From Nocardia mexicana NBRC 108244 (lineage in GTDB: Bacteria > Actinomycetota > Actinomycetes > Mycobacteriales > Mycobacteriaceae): a stretch of DNA of 40,660 nucleotides. The position numbers were made by a program, and so were the translations under genes. This document shows positions 18,523 to 26,768 of the stretch, in pieces. The notes beneath the pieces are model-generated. The model was not told the origin of the DNA. It was given only the letters and a program-made list of their open reading frames with translations, and made no database searches. The stretch's first letter is position 1. The number at the start of each line of letters is the position of its first letter. Where the stretch lies: the NCBI RefSeq assembly GCF_001613165.1, contig NZ_BDBV01000122.1, positions 1 to 40,660 on the forward strand, in the 5' to 3' direction.

Positions 18523-19574
18523 CCATTGCAGTCCAGAGGGGTCGTGAGAACGTCGCGATGCTCGGCATCGGTGCCTACCGGCCGCGGCGCATCGTCAGCA
18601 ACGCCGAGGTGTGCGAGATGCTCGACTCCACTCCGGAGTGGATCTTCGAGCGCACCGGCATTCGCAACCGGCGCTGGATCAGCGGCGACGAGACGCTGCA
18701 GACGATGGCGGTGGCCGCGGGTGAGCGGGCGATCGTCAACAGCGGCGTGGATCGCTCGAAGATCGGCACACTGGTGCTGGCGACCTCGAGCTGGCTGAAG
18801 CTGACCCCGCACGGCGCCCCCTCGGTCGCCTACGACCTGGGGATGAACGGCATTCCGGCCTTCGATCTGACCTCCGGCTGCGGTGGGTTCGGCTACGGCC
18901 TGAGCGTGGCCGTCGACATGATCCGGGCCGGATCGGCCGAATACGTGCTGGTGATCGGCGCGGAGACGATGACCGTCGGACTCGACCCCACCGACCGCGG
19001 CACGGCGATGATCTTCGGTGACGGCGCGGGCGCGGTCGTGGTCGGGCCCAGCGAGGAGAACGGCATCTCCCCGACGGTGTGGGGCAGCGACGGCGAGAAC
19101 GCCGGGGCGATCGCCCAGGACGTCGATTTCCTCGAGTTCATGAACAAGGCGCAGGCGATGCAGGGCACCGACCCGGCCCTGGAGCCGGTGGGCCGGATGT
19201 CGCTGCGGATGGAGGGTCCGCGGGTGTTCCGCTGGGCGGCGGTGACGCTGCCGCGGGCGCTGTCCAGCGCGCTCGAGCTGTCCGGGGTGGCCAAGGAGGA
19301 CATCGAGGTGTTCATCCCGCACCAGGCCAACGCCCGCATCAACGAGCTGATGAAAAAGAACCTGGGCCTGGCCGAGGACATCCCGATGGCCGGGGATATC
19401 GAGAACACCGGGAACACCTCCGCCGCCTCCATCCCGCTGGCGATGGAGGAGATGCTGGTGACGGGCAAGGCGAAGGGCGGCCAGCTCGCCCTGGTGCTCG
19501 GCTTCGGCGCGGGGCTCAGCTACGCGGGCCAGGTCGTCACCCTCCCGCCCCAGCCGATCGAACCCAGTTTCTGA
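18519..19574 (+). CDS. 3-oxoacyl-ACP synthase III-like (FabH/KAS III family)
   Basis: 351 residues, thiolase fold. The catalytic triad of KAS III is present: Cys about 121 in DLTSGCGGFGYGL, His in IPHQANARI, and Asn in NTGNTSAAS. Family members start fatty-acid synthesis by joining acyl-CoA to malonyl-ACP or make related condensations. The protein starts inside the pyrE stop (four-base overlap), which is not the usual place of the housekeeping fabH in this order. The acyl substrate and pathway cannot be told from the sequence. The next gene begins one base after its stop. Confidence 0.88.
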   Translation: MTIAVQRGRENVAMLGIGAYRPRRIVSNAEVCEMLDSTPEWIFERTGIRNRRWISGDETLQTMAVAAGERAIVNSGVDRSKIGTLVLATSSWLKLTPHGAPSVAYDLGMNGIPAFDLTSGCGGFGYGLSVAVDMIRAGSAEYVLVIGAETMTVGLDPTDRGTAMIFGDGAGAVVVGPSEENGISPTVWGSDGENAGAIAQDVDFLEFMNKAQAMQGTDPALEPVGRMSLRMEGPRVFRWAAVTLPRALSSALELSGVAKEDIEVFIPHQANARINELMKKNLGLAEDIPMAGDIENTGNTSAASIPLAMEEMLVTGKAKGGQLALVLGFGAGLSYAGQVVTLPPQPIEPSF

Positions 19575-19575
19575 T

Positions 19576-20265
19576 ATGGCGCGACCATTCCGAGCGGCCT
19601 ATGTCGCGGCCGCCGCGGCAACCGTCTACTCCGCGGTGACCGGGCGGGACCGATGGCAGTGGGCCACAAAGCCTTTGCTCATGCCGCTGCTGGCCGCCGA
19701 CGTGGTGCACAGCGGTGCGGAGCTCGGTCGGACCGAGCGCCGGGTGCTGTTCGGCGCGCTCGGCGCCGCGACGGTCGGCGACATGCTGCTGATCGATCCC
19801 GACGATGATCGCCGATTGATCGCGGGCGCTTCGGCTTTCGCGGTGATGCAGTCCGGCTACTCGGCGCTGTGGTGGCGCCGGGGCGCGCGGCCGCGCCCCG
19901 CGATCGCGCTGCCGCGGGTGGCCGCGTGGCTCGGCGCGGGGGCGCTGCTGCGGGCCAAGGCGCCGAATCTCGCTGTGCCGCTGTCGTCCTACGGTGCCAC
20001 GCTGGGCGCCGCCGCGGTCCTCGCCTCCGATCCCGGCCTGTCCCCGGGCGCGAAAAACGTTGCGGGAATGAACCTTCCGGACCGCGATCCGCGCAGTCGC
20101 CTCGGCCTCGGTGCGCTACTGTTCACCGCCTCCGACGGCCTGATCGTGCTGCGCCGCCTGTTCGCCCGCACCGACCGATCGCGCCGGGTCACGGAGGGCA
20201 TCATCCTCTCGACTTACGCCGCCGCGCAGTACCTTCTGACCGATCCGCGAGTCCACAAGAGGTAA
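19576..20265 (+). CDS. YhhN/TMEM86-like membrane protein (lysoplasmalogenase family)
   Basis: 229 residues, about seven hydrophobic segments. Family-like landmarks are TKPLLMPLLAADV near the N-terminus, a GDMLLIDPDDD motif, SYGATLGAAAV and, near the end, GALLFTASDGLIVLRRLF and TYAAAQYLL. Animal TMEM86B of this family cleaves the vinyl-ether bond of lysoplasmalogens; the bacterial substrate is not established. It is translated immediately after the KAS III gene, which hints at a shared lipid role (inference). It is convergent with the next gene, six bases apart. Confidence 0.8.
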   Translation: MARPFRAAYVAAAAATVYSAVTGRDRWQWATKPLLMPLLAADVVHSGAELGRTERRVLFGALGAATVGDMLLIDPDDDRRLIAGASAFAVMQSGYSALWWRRGARPRPAIALPRVAAWLGAGALLRAKAPNLAVPLSSYGATLGAAAVLASDPGLSPGAKNVAGMNLPDRDPRSRLGLGALLFTASDGLIVLRRLFARTDRSRRVTEGIILSTYAAAQYLLTDPRVHKR

Positions 20266-20270
20266 GCGGC

Positions 20271-20717
20271 TCACAGGCAGAGGATTATGCGGTTCCGGTC
20301 CGATGGATCCACTCGGATCGAAATCGTCTCGCCGACATGGATTCTCGGCTGATCGATCGGCGTCACGTCGAAAACGATGGTGCCGCGGTAGGTTTCGGAG
20401 CCGGGGACGTTGAGTTCGAGGTCCAGTTCGGTGAGTTCGGTGTGATGGTCGGTGCGCTCGATGGGGTGCACGCCCTCGATGGTCGCCCAGCCCTCCAGCC
20501 CGTGCCGCAGCAGCTGTCGGTCGGAGCGGGGCGGGCGCTGTGCGAACAGCATGCCGAGGCCGATGCCCGAGCCGAACATCCCGACCAGCGCCACGATCTG
20601 ATACGGCACCGTGCCCGGCGGAGTGTGGTGGACGATCCAGCCCAGCCAGACCCCGAGAACGATCATGTACCCGACCGTCACGCCGAGTACGGTGCGGAGA
20701 ATGCGTGCGTGGTTCAT
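20271..20717 (-). CDS. Small membrane protein of unknown function
   Basis: 148 residues from the ATG at 20717, which has GGAGG about seven bases upstream; an in-frame GTG at 20732 is less likely. Two membrane helices (about 8-30 and 42-63) are followed by a soluble beta-rich domain of about 80 residues (GWATIEGVHPIERTD, DLELNVPGSETYRGTIVFDVTP, ISIRVDPSDRNRIIL). The end resembles the small beta-barrel seen in many actinobacterial envelope proteins. No enzyme motif is seen. It is transcribed divergently from nothing nearby; the two-component genes lie upstream on the same strand. Confidence 0.65.
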   Translation of the reverse strand: MNHARILRTVLGVTVGYMIVLGVWLGWIVHHTPPGTVPYQIVALVGMFGSGIGLGMLFAQRPPRSDRQLLRHGLEGWATIEGVHPIERTDHHTELTELDLELNVPGSETYRGTIVFDVTPIDQPRIHVGETISIRVDPSDRNRIILCL

Positions 20718-20791
20718 GACTGCCTCCACCACCGCCTACGGGCCTCCAGGATAGGTCCGGAGTACCCGTTCATGTGGGGTGTGTCACATAT

Positions 20792-21481
20792 TCAGCCTCG
20801 CAACCGCAGCACCGCCAGCACCCGGCGGTGGTGGGTGTCGGACGGGGGCAGCTCCAACTTCAGGAAGATATTGCCGATGTGCTTCTCCACCGCGCGCTCG
20901 GTGACGGTGAGCGACTGCGCGATGGCGGCATTGGTCAGGCCCTGGGCCATCAGCTCCAGCACCTCGCGCTCGCGCGGGGTCAGCCGGGCCAGCGAATCCT
21001 GTTGGCGTGCCGCGCCCATCAACTGGCTCACCACCTCCGGGTCGAGGGCGGTGCCGCCGGTGGCGACCCGCTGCAGGGCGTCGACGAACTCGCGCACGTC
21101 GGCCACCCGATCCTTGAGCAGATAGCCGACTCCGCTCGCGCCGCCCGCGAGAAGTTCGGTGGCATACCGGGTTTCGACCCACTGCGAGAACACCAGCACG
21201 CCGACATCCGGGAACTTGCGGCGCAGTTCGATCGCGGCCAGCAGGCCCTCGTCGGTGAAGGACGGCGGCATCCGCACATCCACCACCGCGACATCGGGCC
21301 GGTGCTCGGCGATCACTTCGCTCAGGCGCGTTGCGTCACCGACCATTTCGACGACTTCATGGCCGCGATCGCCGAGCAGCCCGGCCAGGCCGTTACGCAG
21401 GATCGCACTGTCCTCGGCAATCACGACACGCAGTGCGGTGCCGGTATCGGCTGTGCCGCTGCTGGTTTCGGCCGGGCTCAT
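20792..21481 (-). CDS. NarL/LuxR-type response regulator
   Basis: 229 residues. The receiver domain (about 17-135) has the acidic pair IAEDSA, the phosphorylated Asp in AVVDVRMPP, and Lys in YLLKDRV. The C-terminal LuxR helix-turn-helix reads LTPREREVLELMAQGLTNAAIAQSLTVTERAVEKHIGNIF. Its start overlaps the histidine kinase stop by four bases (ATGA). It acts in the cytosol as the output of that kinase. Target genes are not visible here. Confidence 0.93.
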   Translation of the reverse strand: MSPAETSSGTADTGTALRVVIAEDSAILRNGLAGLLGDRGHEVVEMVGDATRLSEVIAEHRPDVAVVDVRMPPSFTDEGLLAAIELRRKFPDVGVLVFSQWVETRYATELLAGGASGVGYLLKDRVADVREFVDALQRVATGGTALDPEVVSQLMGAARQQDSLARLTPREREVLELMAQGLTNAAIAQSLTVTERAVEKHIGNIFLKLELPPSDTHHRRVLAVLRLRG

Positions 21482-22854
21482 TGCGGTCCCTCGATCGGAA
21501 GGGTCACGGTGACGACCGTAGGTCCACCGGCCGGGCTGTCCACGGTCAACGCTCCGTCGACCGCCCGGGCTCGCGCGGCCAGCCCCGACAATCCGCCGCT
21601 CACCATGGTTTCCCCCGTGGGAACGGCGGGTTGCAGCACACCACCGTGCCCGTTGTCACGCACGGAGACGGCGATGGTGTGCCCGCCCGTCGGCAACACC
21701 GACACCCACGCGCTGGTGGCGCCGGAATGCTTCACCACATTGGTGAGCAGTTCGGCGACCGAGAAATAGGCGATCGCCTCGATGGCCGGATTGGGCCGCT
21801 GCGGCAGTAGCACCCGCAGTTCGACCGGCACGGCGCAGCGGGCGGCCAGCGTCTCCAGCGCCGGTTCCAGGCCCAGTTCCAATGCGGGCGGATGGATGCC
21901 GCGCACCAGTTCCCGCAGTTCGGCGAGGGCCTCCTTGGAGCTGGCATGGGCGTCGGCGATCAGATCCGTGGCGTCGCCCCCGGCGGCGATGCGCTCCTCG
22001 GCGCGGCCGAGCGCCATGGCGATGGTGACCAGCCGGGCCTGGGTGCCGTCGTGCAGGTCCCGTTCCATGCGGCGCAGCGTGGCGGCCGAATCCTCCACGG
22101 CGACCTTGCGGCTCTCCTGCAGCTCCACCATCCGGCGATCGCGCGCGGTCGGCGTCAGCAGGGCCAGCGACAGCAGCCGGTGCAGCCAGGCCACGCCGCG
22201 CACCAGCCAGGGCAGCGCGAAGCAGAGGATGATGCCGATCGCGGCCATGCCGAGCGCCCGCGGCCAGGTGTCGACGTAGTAGTCACCGAACTGGAACAGC
22301 GAATGATGTTCGCGCCCTTGGTCGTCGACGTTGATCGGGTGGAAGATCGCCCACGGGATGGGGGAGATCGCGGTGAACACCGTCATGGCGATGAACATCA
22401 GCACGACGTACCCGGCGAACAGGCCCAGCACCACCTCGGCGATCAGGAACACCAGCGCCCGCCATGCGGTCCGGTCGGTGAAGGCGCTGCGCAGCCAGCC
22501 GAAGAAGCCGCGGCGCGGGGCGAAGTCCGGCGGCGCGGGCATCGGCGTCTCGAGGAGTACCACGCCGAGGGGCCGGTAGACGCGGCCCCAGATCCGCCCG
22601 CCCAGCAGCACCAGCGCCAACAGCGGGATACCGATCAGCGCGATGGACATGTAGAGGGTGGCGCCGTAGCCGAAGAACAGGTACATGATCGCGAAGCCGC
22701 CGAGCACGAAGGCCACGATCAGGTAGGCCAGTTCCTTCCAGGTCCGGGCCTCGATCGGCGCGCGCAGGATCGCGCGGGCCACCCGGCCGGCGGTCAGCGG
22801 TGGCCGGTCGGGGCGCTCGAGCACGAGGGTCGGTTCGGCGAAGGTCTCGGTCAT
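21478..22854 (-). CDS. Sensor histidine kinase (HisKA_3, NarL partner)
   Basis: 458 residues from the ATG at 22854, with GGAG just upstream. The N-terminal half has four or more membrane helices (about 44-95, 135-170, 195-225) of the type called a putative sensor domain. The dimerisation helix carries the phosphorylated His in ERDLHDGTQARLVT, and the ATPase domain has the N-box ELLTNVVKHS and the G-box VRDNGHGG. The pair with the overlapping response regulator is a two-component system. The stimulus is unknown, but the sensor part with little extracellular domain suggests membrane stress sensing (inference). Confidence 0.92.
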   Translation of the reverse strand: MTETFAEPTLVLERPDRPPLTAGRVARAILRAPIEARTWKELAYLIVAFVLGGFAIMYLFFGYGATLYMSIALIGIPLLALVLLGGRIWGRVYRPLGVVLLETPMPAPPDFAPRRGFFGWLRSAFTDRTAWRALVFLIAEVVLGLFAGYVVLMFIAMTVFTAISPIPWAIFHPINVDDQGREHHSLFQFGDYYVDTWPRALGMAAIGIILCFALPWLVRGVAWLHRLLSLALLTPTARDRRMVELQESRKVAVEDSAATLRRMERDLHDGTQARLVTIAMALGRAEERIAAGGDATDLIADAHASSKEALAELRELVRGIHPPALELGLEPALETLAARCAVPVELRVLLPQRPNPAIEAIAYFSVAELLTNVVKHSGATSAWVSVLPTGGHTIAVSVRDNGHGGVLQPAVPTGETMVSGGLSGLAARARAVDGALTVDSPAGGPTVVTVTLPIEGPQ

Positions 22855-23029
22855 ATCTCCATGCTGGTCGCGGGCTCGGCCGGATTCGAGGGAGTGACCC
22901 ACCGAATCGGGGGTGTGGCCAGCTACACCGGGCTGTCGGGATCGATCATCGCGCGGCGCGGTACCGGGACGCCACGGGGGTCGTGCCCGCAACATCGATG
23001 GCGACCGTCGGCCGGGACACACGGTTACG

Positions 23030-23359
23030 ATGACCCGGGTGAATTACCCGCCGCCGCAGTACGGCTACGGCTACCCGCAGTACCAGCCGCCGGAGCACCC
23101 CCAGGCCACGACCATTCTCATCCTGGGAATCGTCAGCCTGCTGTGTGGTCTCGTCGGGCCGTTCGCCTGGGTGATGGGGCGCCGGGTGCTCACCGAGATC
23201 GACAACTCCGGCGGTATGTACGGCGGGCGCTCCAATGCGCAGGTCGGATACGTACTCGGCATCGTGACGACGGTGCTCACCCTGCTCGGCCTGCTCCTGC
23301 TGGTCGGTTACTTCGTCCTCATCGCGGTTCTCATCGGAACCTCGACGACGACTACGTGA
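23030..23359 (+). CDS. DUF4190 domain small membrane protein
   Basis: 109 residues. A short Tyr/Pro/Gln-rich tail (YPPPQYGYGYPQYQPP) is followed by two membrane helices (about 27-50 and 74-103) with the conserved ILGIVSLLCG and GRSNAQVGYVLGIV blocks typical of DUF4190. Members sit in actinobacterial membranes and their role is not known. The ATG at 23030 is used; a GTG three codons later is possible. The gene is divergent from the histidine kinase. Confidence 0.8.
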   Translation: MTRVNYPPPQYGYGYPQYQPPEHPQATTILILGIVSLLCGLVGPFAWVMGRRVLTEIDNSGGMYGGRSNAQVGYVLGIVTTVLTLLGLLLLVGYFVLIAVLIGTSTTTT

Positions 23360-23468
23360 GCGCGAGCGATGATGCGATCGGCGGCGGCCCGGCACAGCGC
23401 GCGGTGGTTCGGCTCGATGACGGAATCATGGTGACCGACGACGCCGTGCGTGACGCCACGACCGGACC

Positions 23469-24254
23469 GTGCGCGGTGACGAGGTGACGGTGCGGCACGA
23501 TGACGGTGTGCAGTGGCGCGAAGACGATGTCCCAGGGCGCGAAGGCCGCGAAGACCCAGCGGCGCAACGGCAGATCGGGGCGGCGCACCCGGATGACCCG
23601 CACACCGTCGGCCCCACCGAATGGGGCGAACATCCACAGGGGATGGGCCCGTGGGTCGAGGAGTTCGGCACCACACCGCCCGACGACCCGCGGCTGGATC
23701 CGGAACTGCTCGCGCACGGTGACCGGCGCAATGTCGTCGACGCCTACCGGTACTGGACGCGGGAGGCGATCGTCGCCGATATCGACCGCCGCCGCCACCC
23801 CTTCCACGTGGCGATCGAGAACTTCGGGCACGACGCCAATATCGGCACCGTGGTGCGCACCGCCAATGCCTTCGCGGCCGCCGCGGTGCACATCGTGGGC
23901 CGCCGCCGCTGGAATCGTCGCGGCGCCATGGTCACCGACCGCTACCAGCACATCGTCCACCATCCGGACGTCGCGGACCTGCTGGAATTCGCCGACCGCG
24001 AGGAATTGGCGGTCGTAGCCGTGGACAACGTCCCCGGTTCGATTCCACTGGAAACCGCACGGCTGCCCCGCAATTGCCTGCTGCTGTTCGGCCAGGAGGG
24101 GCCGGGCGTCACCGATCGGGCCAAGCAGTCCGCCGTGATGACAGTCTCCATCGCCCAATTCGGCTCCACCCGCAGCATCAACGCGGGAGTCGCGGCGGGT
24201 ATCGCCATGCATTCCTGGGTCCGCCAGCACGCGGACCTCACGCGGGCTTGGTGA
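23469..24254 (+). CDS. SpoU/TrmH-family RNA methyltransferase
   Basis: Up to 261 residues. The SPOUT catalytic half (about 105-255) has motif 1 NIGTVVRTANAF, motif 2 LLLFGQEGPGV and motif 3 STRSINAGVAAGIA, which form the knotted SAM-binding site. Such enzymes 2'-O-methylate ribose in tRNA or rRNA; the target here is not known. The N-terminal 70 residues are charged and poorly conserved. The start is uncertain because GTG codons occur at 23469, 23484, 23490 and 23508, and the conserved domain begins near DPRLDPELLAHGDRR. The mycobacterial Rv0380c-like protein in the same neighbourhood is shorter. Confidence 0.85.
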   Translation: MRGDEVTVRHDDGVQWREDDVPGREGREDPAAQRQIGAAHPDDPHTVGPTEWGEHPQGMGPWVEEFGTTPPDDPRLDPELLAHGDRRNVVDAYRYWTREAIVADIDRRRHPFHVAIENFGHDANIGTVVRTANAFAAAAVHIVGRRRWNRRGAMVTDRYQHIVHHPDVADLLEFADREELAVVAVDNVPGSIPLETARLPRNCLLLFGQEGPGVTDRAKQSAVMTVSIAQFGSTRSINAGVAAGIAMHSWVRQHADLTRAW

Positions 24255-24350
24255 GCACTCGAACCGTGCAAGTCCTCGCCCCGTAAGTGCGGCAACAGGA
24301 CTCGTTCAGGCGTGACGAAAACGCTCGGGCCGCGGCGGCGGCGTGCTCCT

Positions 24351-25418
24351 TCACCTCGGGCACGTGTCGTATCGGCCGCGTAGTTGTTGCCGCAGCGTGA
24401 TGGCCTCAGCCGTGTAGTACTTTTCCGGATCGCGCTCCCCGGACATCTTGGTGCTGTAGGAGCAGCCGCCGACGTGGACGCTGCCCTTGAACTCCAGCTC
24501 GTCACCGGTGTTCGACGGGCGAGGTTGTACCCATTCCAGCAGCATCGGGTGCGCGGGAGTCGGTGCGGCGAGTTCGATCAGCGAGACCAGTCGATCATGC
24601 GCGTCGGCAGGATTGGGCGTGTCGACCTTCATGCGCGCCAGTCGGCCCGCCGTGACGTCCACGCTGCGGACGGGCAGCGGCGACCGGGAAAGGATCGCGC
24701 GCACCCGGGCCTCGTCGTCGGCGGCGAACGGGAAGTCGACCTTCCAGGCGATGTCGGTGCGCACCGCGGGAAAGACCCGCACCGGCACTCGCTGATCGCC
24801 GAGCACAGAGCGGACGGCACCCAGCGCGGAATCGTCGGCGGCCTCCCGCAGCGTCAGTTCGGCTCCGAGATCGGTTCGGGTCCAATCGATCCGGCTCTCG
24901 GCCGCGGCCGGTAGGGCGGATCCGATCTGCCGGATTGCCCGTGCGTCGGCGGCGACCAGCGCCGGGGATACGAAGGTGTGGCGGTCCGGCTTGTCCGTGC
25001 GGTGCTCGACCGTGCCGCCCCCGACGTAGAAACTCGCCGACCGCTTGTACTCGTCGAAGTGCCGCCGGTGGCTGTCCTCGACCCGGGCCGCGACGGTTTC
25101 GATCTGGTCGATGGTGGCGTCGCGCATATCCACCGAGACCGATGTGGTGACGCCCTGGGTGATGTCGTTGCTGTAGTTCACGGAGGCGCTGGTGACCCCG
25201 GGCATCGCCCGTACCGCCTCTGTCAGCTCCCGCGCCTCGGGCTCCCGGTCCGGCGCGCCTGTGCACGCGCTGAGCGCCGCGGCGGCTACCGCTAGGGCAG
25301 CGGCGACCCCGGCACGCAACGCTGTTACGGCGCCTCGGCCCGTAGTCTTCGCTCGGGCTCGACCGGCTCCGGGCAAGCGCTGATTCGACGGTGCACCATG
25401 TCGATTCCGTAAGCCCAT
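24351..25418 (-). CDS. Lipoprotein of unknown function
   Basis: 355 residues. A long basic N-region is followed by a hydrophobic stretch ending in the lipobox LSAC, with Cys about 52 the modified residue. The mature part has a ferredoxin-like or BON-like feel (LTEAVRAMPGVTSASVNYSND at its start), repeated twice, but no named domain can be assigned. A late Cys pair (GGCSY...DTC) could form a disulfide. A GTG at about codon 31 is an alternative start that would give a more normal signal peptide. It would be anchored to the outer face of the cytoplasmic membrane. Confidence 0.7.
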   Translation of the reverse strand: MGLRNRHGAPSNQRLPGAGRARAKTTGRGAVTALRAGVAAALAVAAAALSACTGAPDREPEARELTEAVRAMPGVTSASVNYSNDITQGVTTSVSVDMRDATIDQIETVAARVEDSHRRHFDEYKRSASFYVGGGTVEHRTDKPDRHTFVSPALVAADARAIRQIGSALPAAAESRIDWTRTDLGAELTLREAADDSALGAVRSVLGDQRVPVRVFPAVRTDIAWKVDFPFAADDEARVRAILSRSPLPVRSVDVTAGRLARMKVDTPNPADAHDRLVSLIELAAPTPAHPMLLEWVQPRPSNTGDELEFKGSVHVGGCSYSTKMSGERDPEKYYTAEAITLRQQLRGRYDTCPR

Positions 25419-25770
25419 GCGCCGAGCATCCCGCGGCGGAGTGTGGTGCGGATCGGTGGAAATACTCGAGTCCGCCGGTGGAATTCAGCGGCGTATCGTC
25501 AACCGGAAGCAGAAACCGCTGCGCGACAACGTATTTCGCCGGAAATGCCAAAACGCTCCGGGCATCGTCGACCGGAGCGCCGTATCCGGCGGGACCGCAG
25601 CGCGGGCGCCGGACGCCCGGTGCGCACTGACTCCCCCTTCGCGCCAGTGCACACCAGACGAGGCCTACGTGTACTTACGTAGACTCAGACCGTCCCATGT
25701 ACGTTGGTATATGTCAATGGCTGTGTGATGTACTGTGGTCAAAGCTGCCGCTACTCGGGACGGAGGGGCC
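25419..25770. other. Intergenic region upstream of the XRE operon
   Basis: About 350 bp without a convincing gene. Its right half is less GC-rich than the surroundings and probably carries the promoter of the XRE gene; no sigma element could be assigned. Confidence 0.5.
25665..25682 (+). promoter_or_regulatory. Palindrome upstream of the XRE operon
   Basis: Perfect inverted repeat CTACGT (25665-25670), GTACTT spacer, ACGTAG (25677-25682), about 90 bp before the XRE start. It may be the operator for autoregulation by that protein (inference). Confidence 0.45.
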
Positions 25771-26271
25771 GTGGAGGACGAGCAGACACCATCCGGCGGT
25801 CCGGAGGGGGCGTCGACCGATCTGGCCGACAAGATCAATCGGCTGTTCGAGGTGATGCACCGGCCGTCCGAGCCACAGTTGTCGAATGCCGCTGCGGCCG
25901 AGGCGATCACGAGCGCCACCGGGACGTCGATCAGTCCGGCCTACCTCTGGCAGTTGCGCTCGGGGTTGAAGACCAACCCCACCGTCGCGCATCTGCGGGC
26001 GATCGCGCAGTTCTTCGGTGTCCCCGCGTCCTATCTGCTCGACACCGGCACGGACGAGGCGCTCGATTCGCAGTTGAGCCTGCTTCAGGCTATGAAGGAT
26101 GCGGGCGTGCGGAATCTGGCCCTGCGCGCGTCGGGTCTGACCCCGCGCACGCTGTCCAGTATTGCCTCGATCGTCGACCGGGCCCGGGAGCTGGAGAATC
26201 TGCCCCCGGTCGACGCGCAGGGCACCCGCCGCCGACCGGCAGACGAAGGACAGGCGCGGAACGGACCGTAA
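25771..26271 (+). CDS. XRE-family DNA-binding protein, EspR-like
   Basis: 166 residues from the GTG at 25771, which has GGAGGGG four to five bases upstream; an earlier GTG at 25735 lacks such a site. The helix-turn-helix spans about residues 20-95: INRLFEVMHRP, SPAYLWQLRSGLKTNPTVAHLRAIAQFFGVPASYLL. This matches the EspR pattern (SAPYLSQLRSG-TNP). A C-terminal helical part (LLQAMKDAGVRNLALRASGL) is also EspR-like and probably dimerises. EspR is a mycobacterial nucleoid-associated regulator. This copy is the first gene of a coupled operon, and its TAA stop overlaps the next ATG by one base, so it is more likely a local regulator (inference). Confidence 0.85.
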   Translation: MEDEQTPSGGPEGASTDLADKINRLFEVMHRPSEPQLSNAAAAEAITSATGTSISPAYLWQLRSGLKTNPTVAHLRAIAQFFGVPASYLLDTGTDEALDSQLSLLQAMKDAGVRNLALRASGLTPRTLSSIASIVDRARELENLPPVDAQGTRRRPADEGQARNGP

Positions 26272-26768
26272 TGGGAACATCGGCCAGGCGAATCAGGAAG
26301 GCGCTCGAGCGGCTGCCGATCCCGGATCCCTGGGACCGTGACCGGTTCGTCGAATCCGTCGCCGAACTGCGCGGGCGTCCGATCACCCTGGTTCCGATCG
26401 GCGTGCTCGGCGTGGTCGAGAGCCCCTGCGGCCTGTGGTTGATGCGCGAACACGACGACGTGATCGTCTACGAGGGCGGGACCTCGGAGTATCACATCGA
26501 CCAGATCGTGTGCCACGAGGTCGGGCATATGGTGCTCGGTCACGACCTCGCCTATCCGGCCGCCGACGGCGGTCCGTCCGGCGATGCGACGTTGCGGACC
26601 CTGCTGCCCGATATCGATCCGTCCGCCGTGCGGGCCGTGCTCGGCCGGTCGGGGTACGGCAACGAGATGGAGCGCGAGGCGGAACTGTTCGCGACCATGG
26701 TCATGGTCTCCTCGGTTCCGGGCGCCCGGCGGCAGAACCTCCGCAACGTCCTGTTCAGGCAGCAGTGA
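26271..26768 (+). CDS. ImmA/IrrE-like zinc metallopeptidase
   Basis: 165 residues. The zinc-protease motif HEVGH (His82, Glu83, His86) lies in IVCHEVGHMVLGHD, followed by a late Glu in EREAELFATMVM that is a likely third ligand, the pattern of ImmA/IrrE (Peptidase M78) proteins. Well-studied members cleave or inactivate a neighbouring XRE repressor (ImmA-ImmR of ICEBs1; IrrE-DdrO of Deinococcus). Here the XRE protein is encoded one base upstream, so a protease-repressor pair is the obvious model (inference). The stop overlaps the next gene start by four bases (GTGA). Confidence 0.85.
   Translation: MGTSARRIRKALERLPIPDPWDRDRFVESVAELRGRPITLVPIGVLGVVESPCGLWLMREHDDVIVYEGGTSEYHIDQIVCHEVGHMVLGHDLAYPAADGGPSGDATLRTLLPDIDPSAVRAVLGRSGYGNEMEREAELFATMVMVSSVPGARRQNLRNVLFRQQ

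Noticed and set aside
23360..23468. A separate small gene between DUF4190 and the methyltransferase
   Set aside because: No start with a ribosome binding site and no conserved sequence; it is too short and likely leader sequence.
25735..25770. Earlier GTG start for the XRE gene
   Set aside because: No ribosome binding site precedes it, while GGAGGGG precedes the GTG at 25771.
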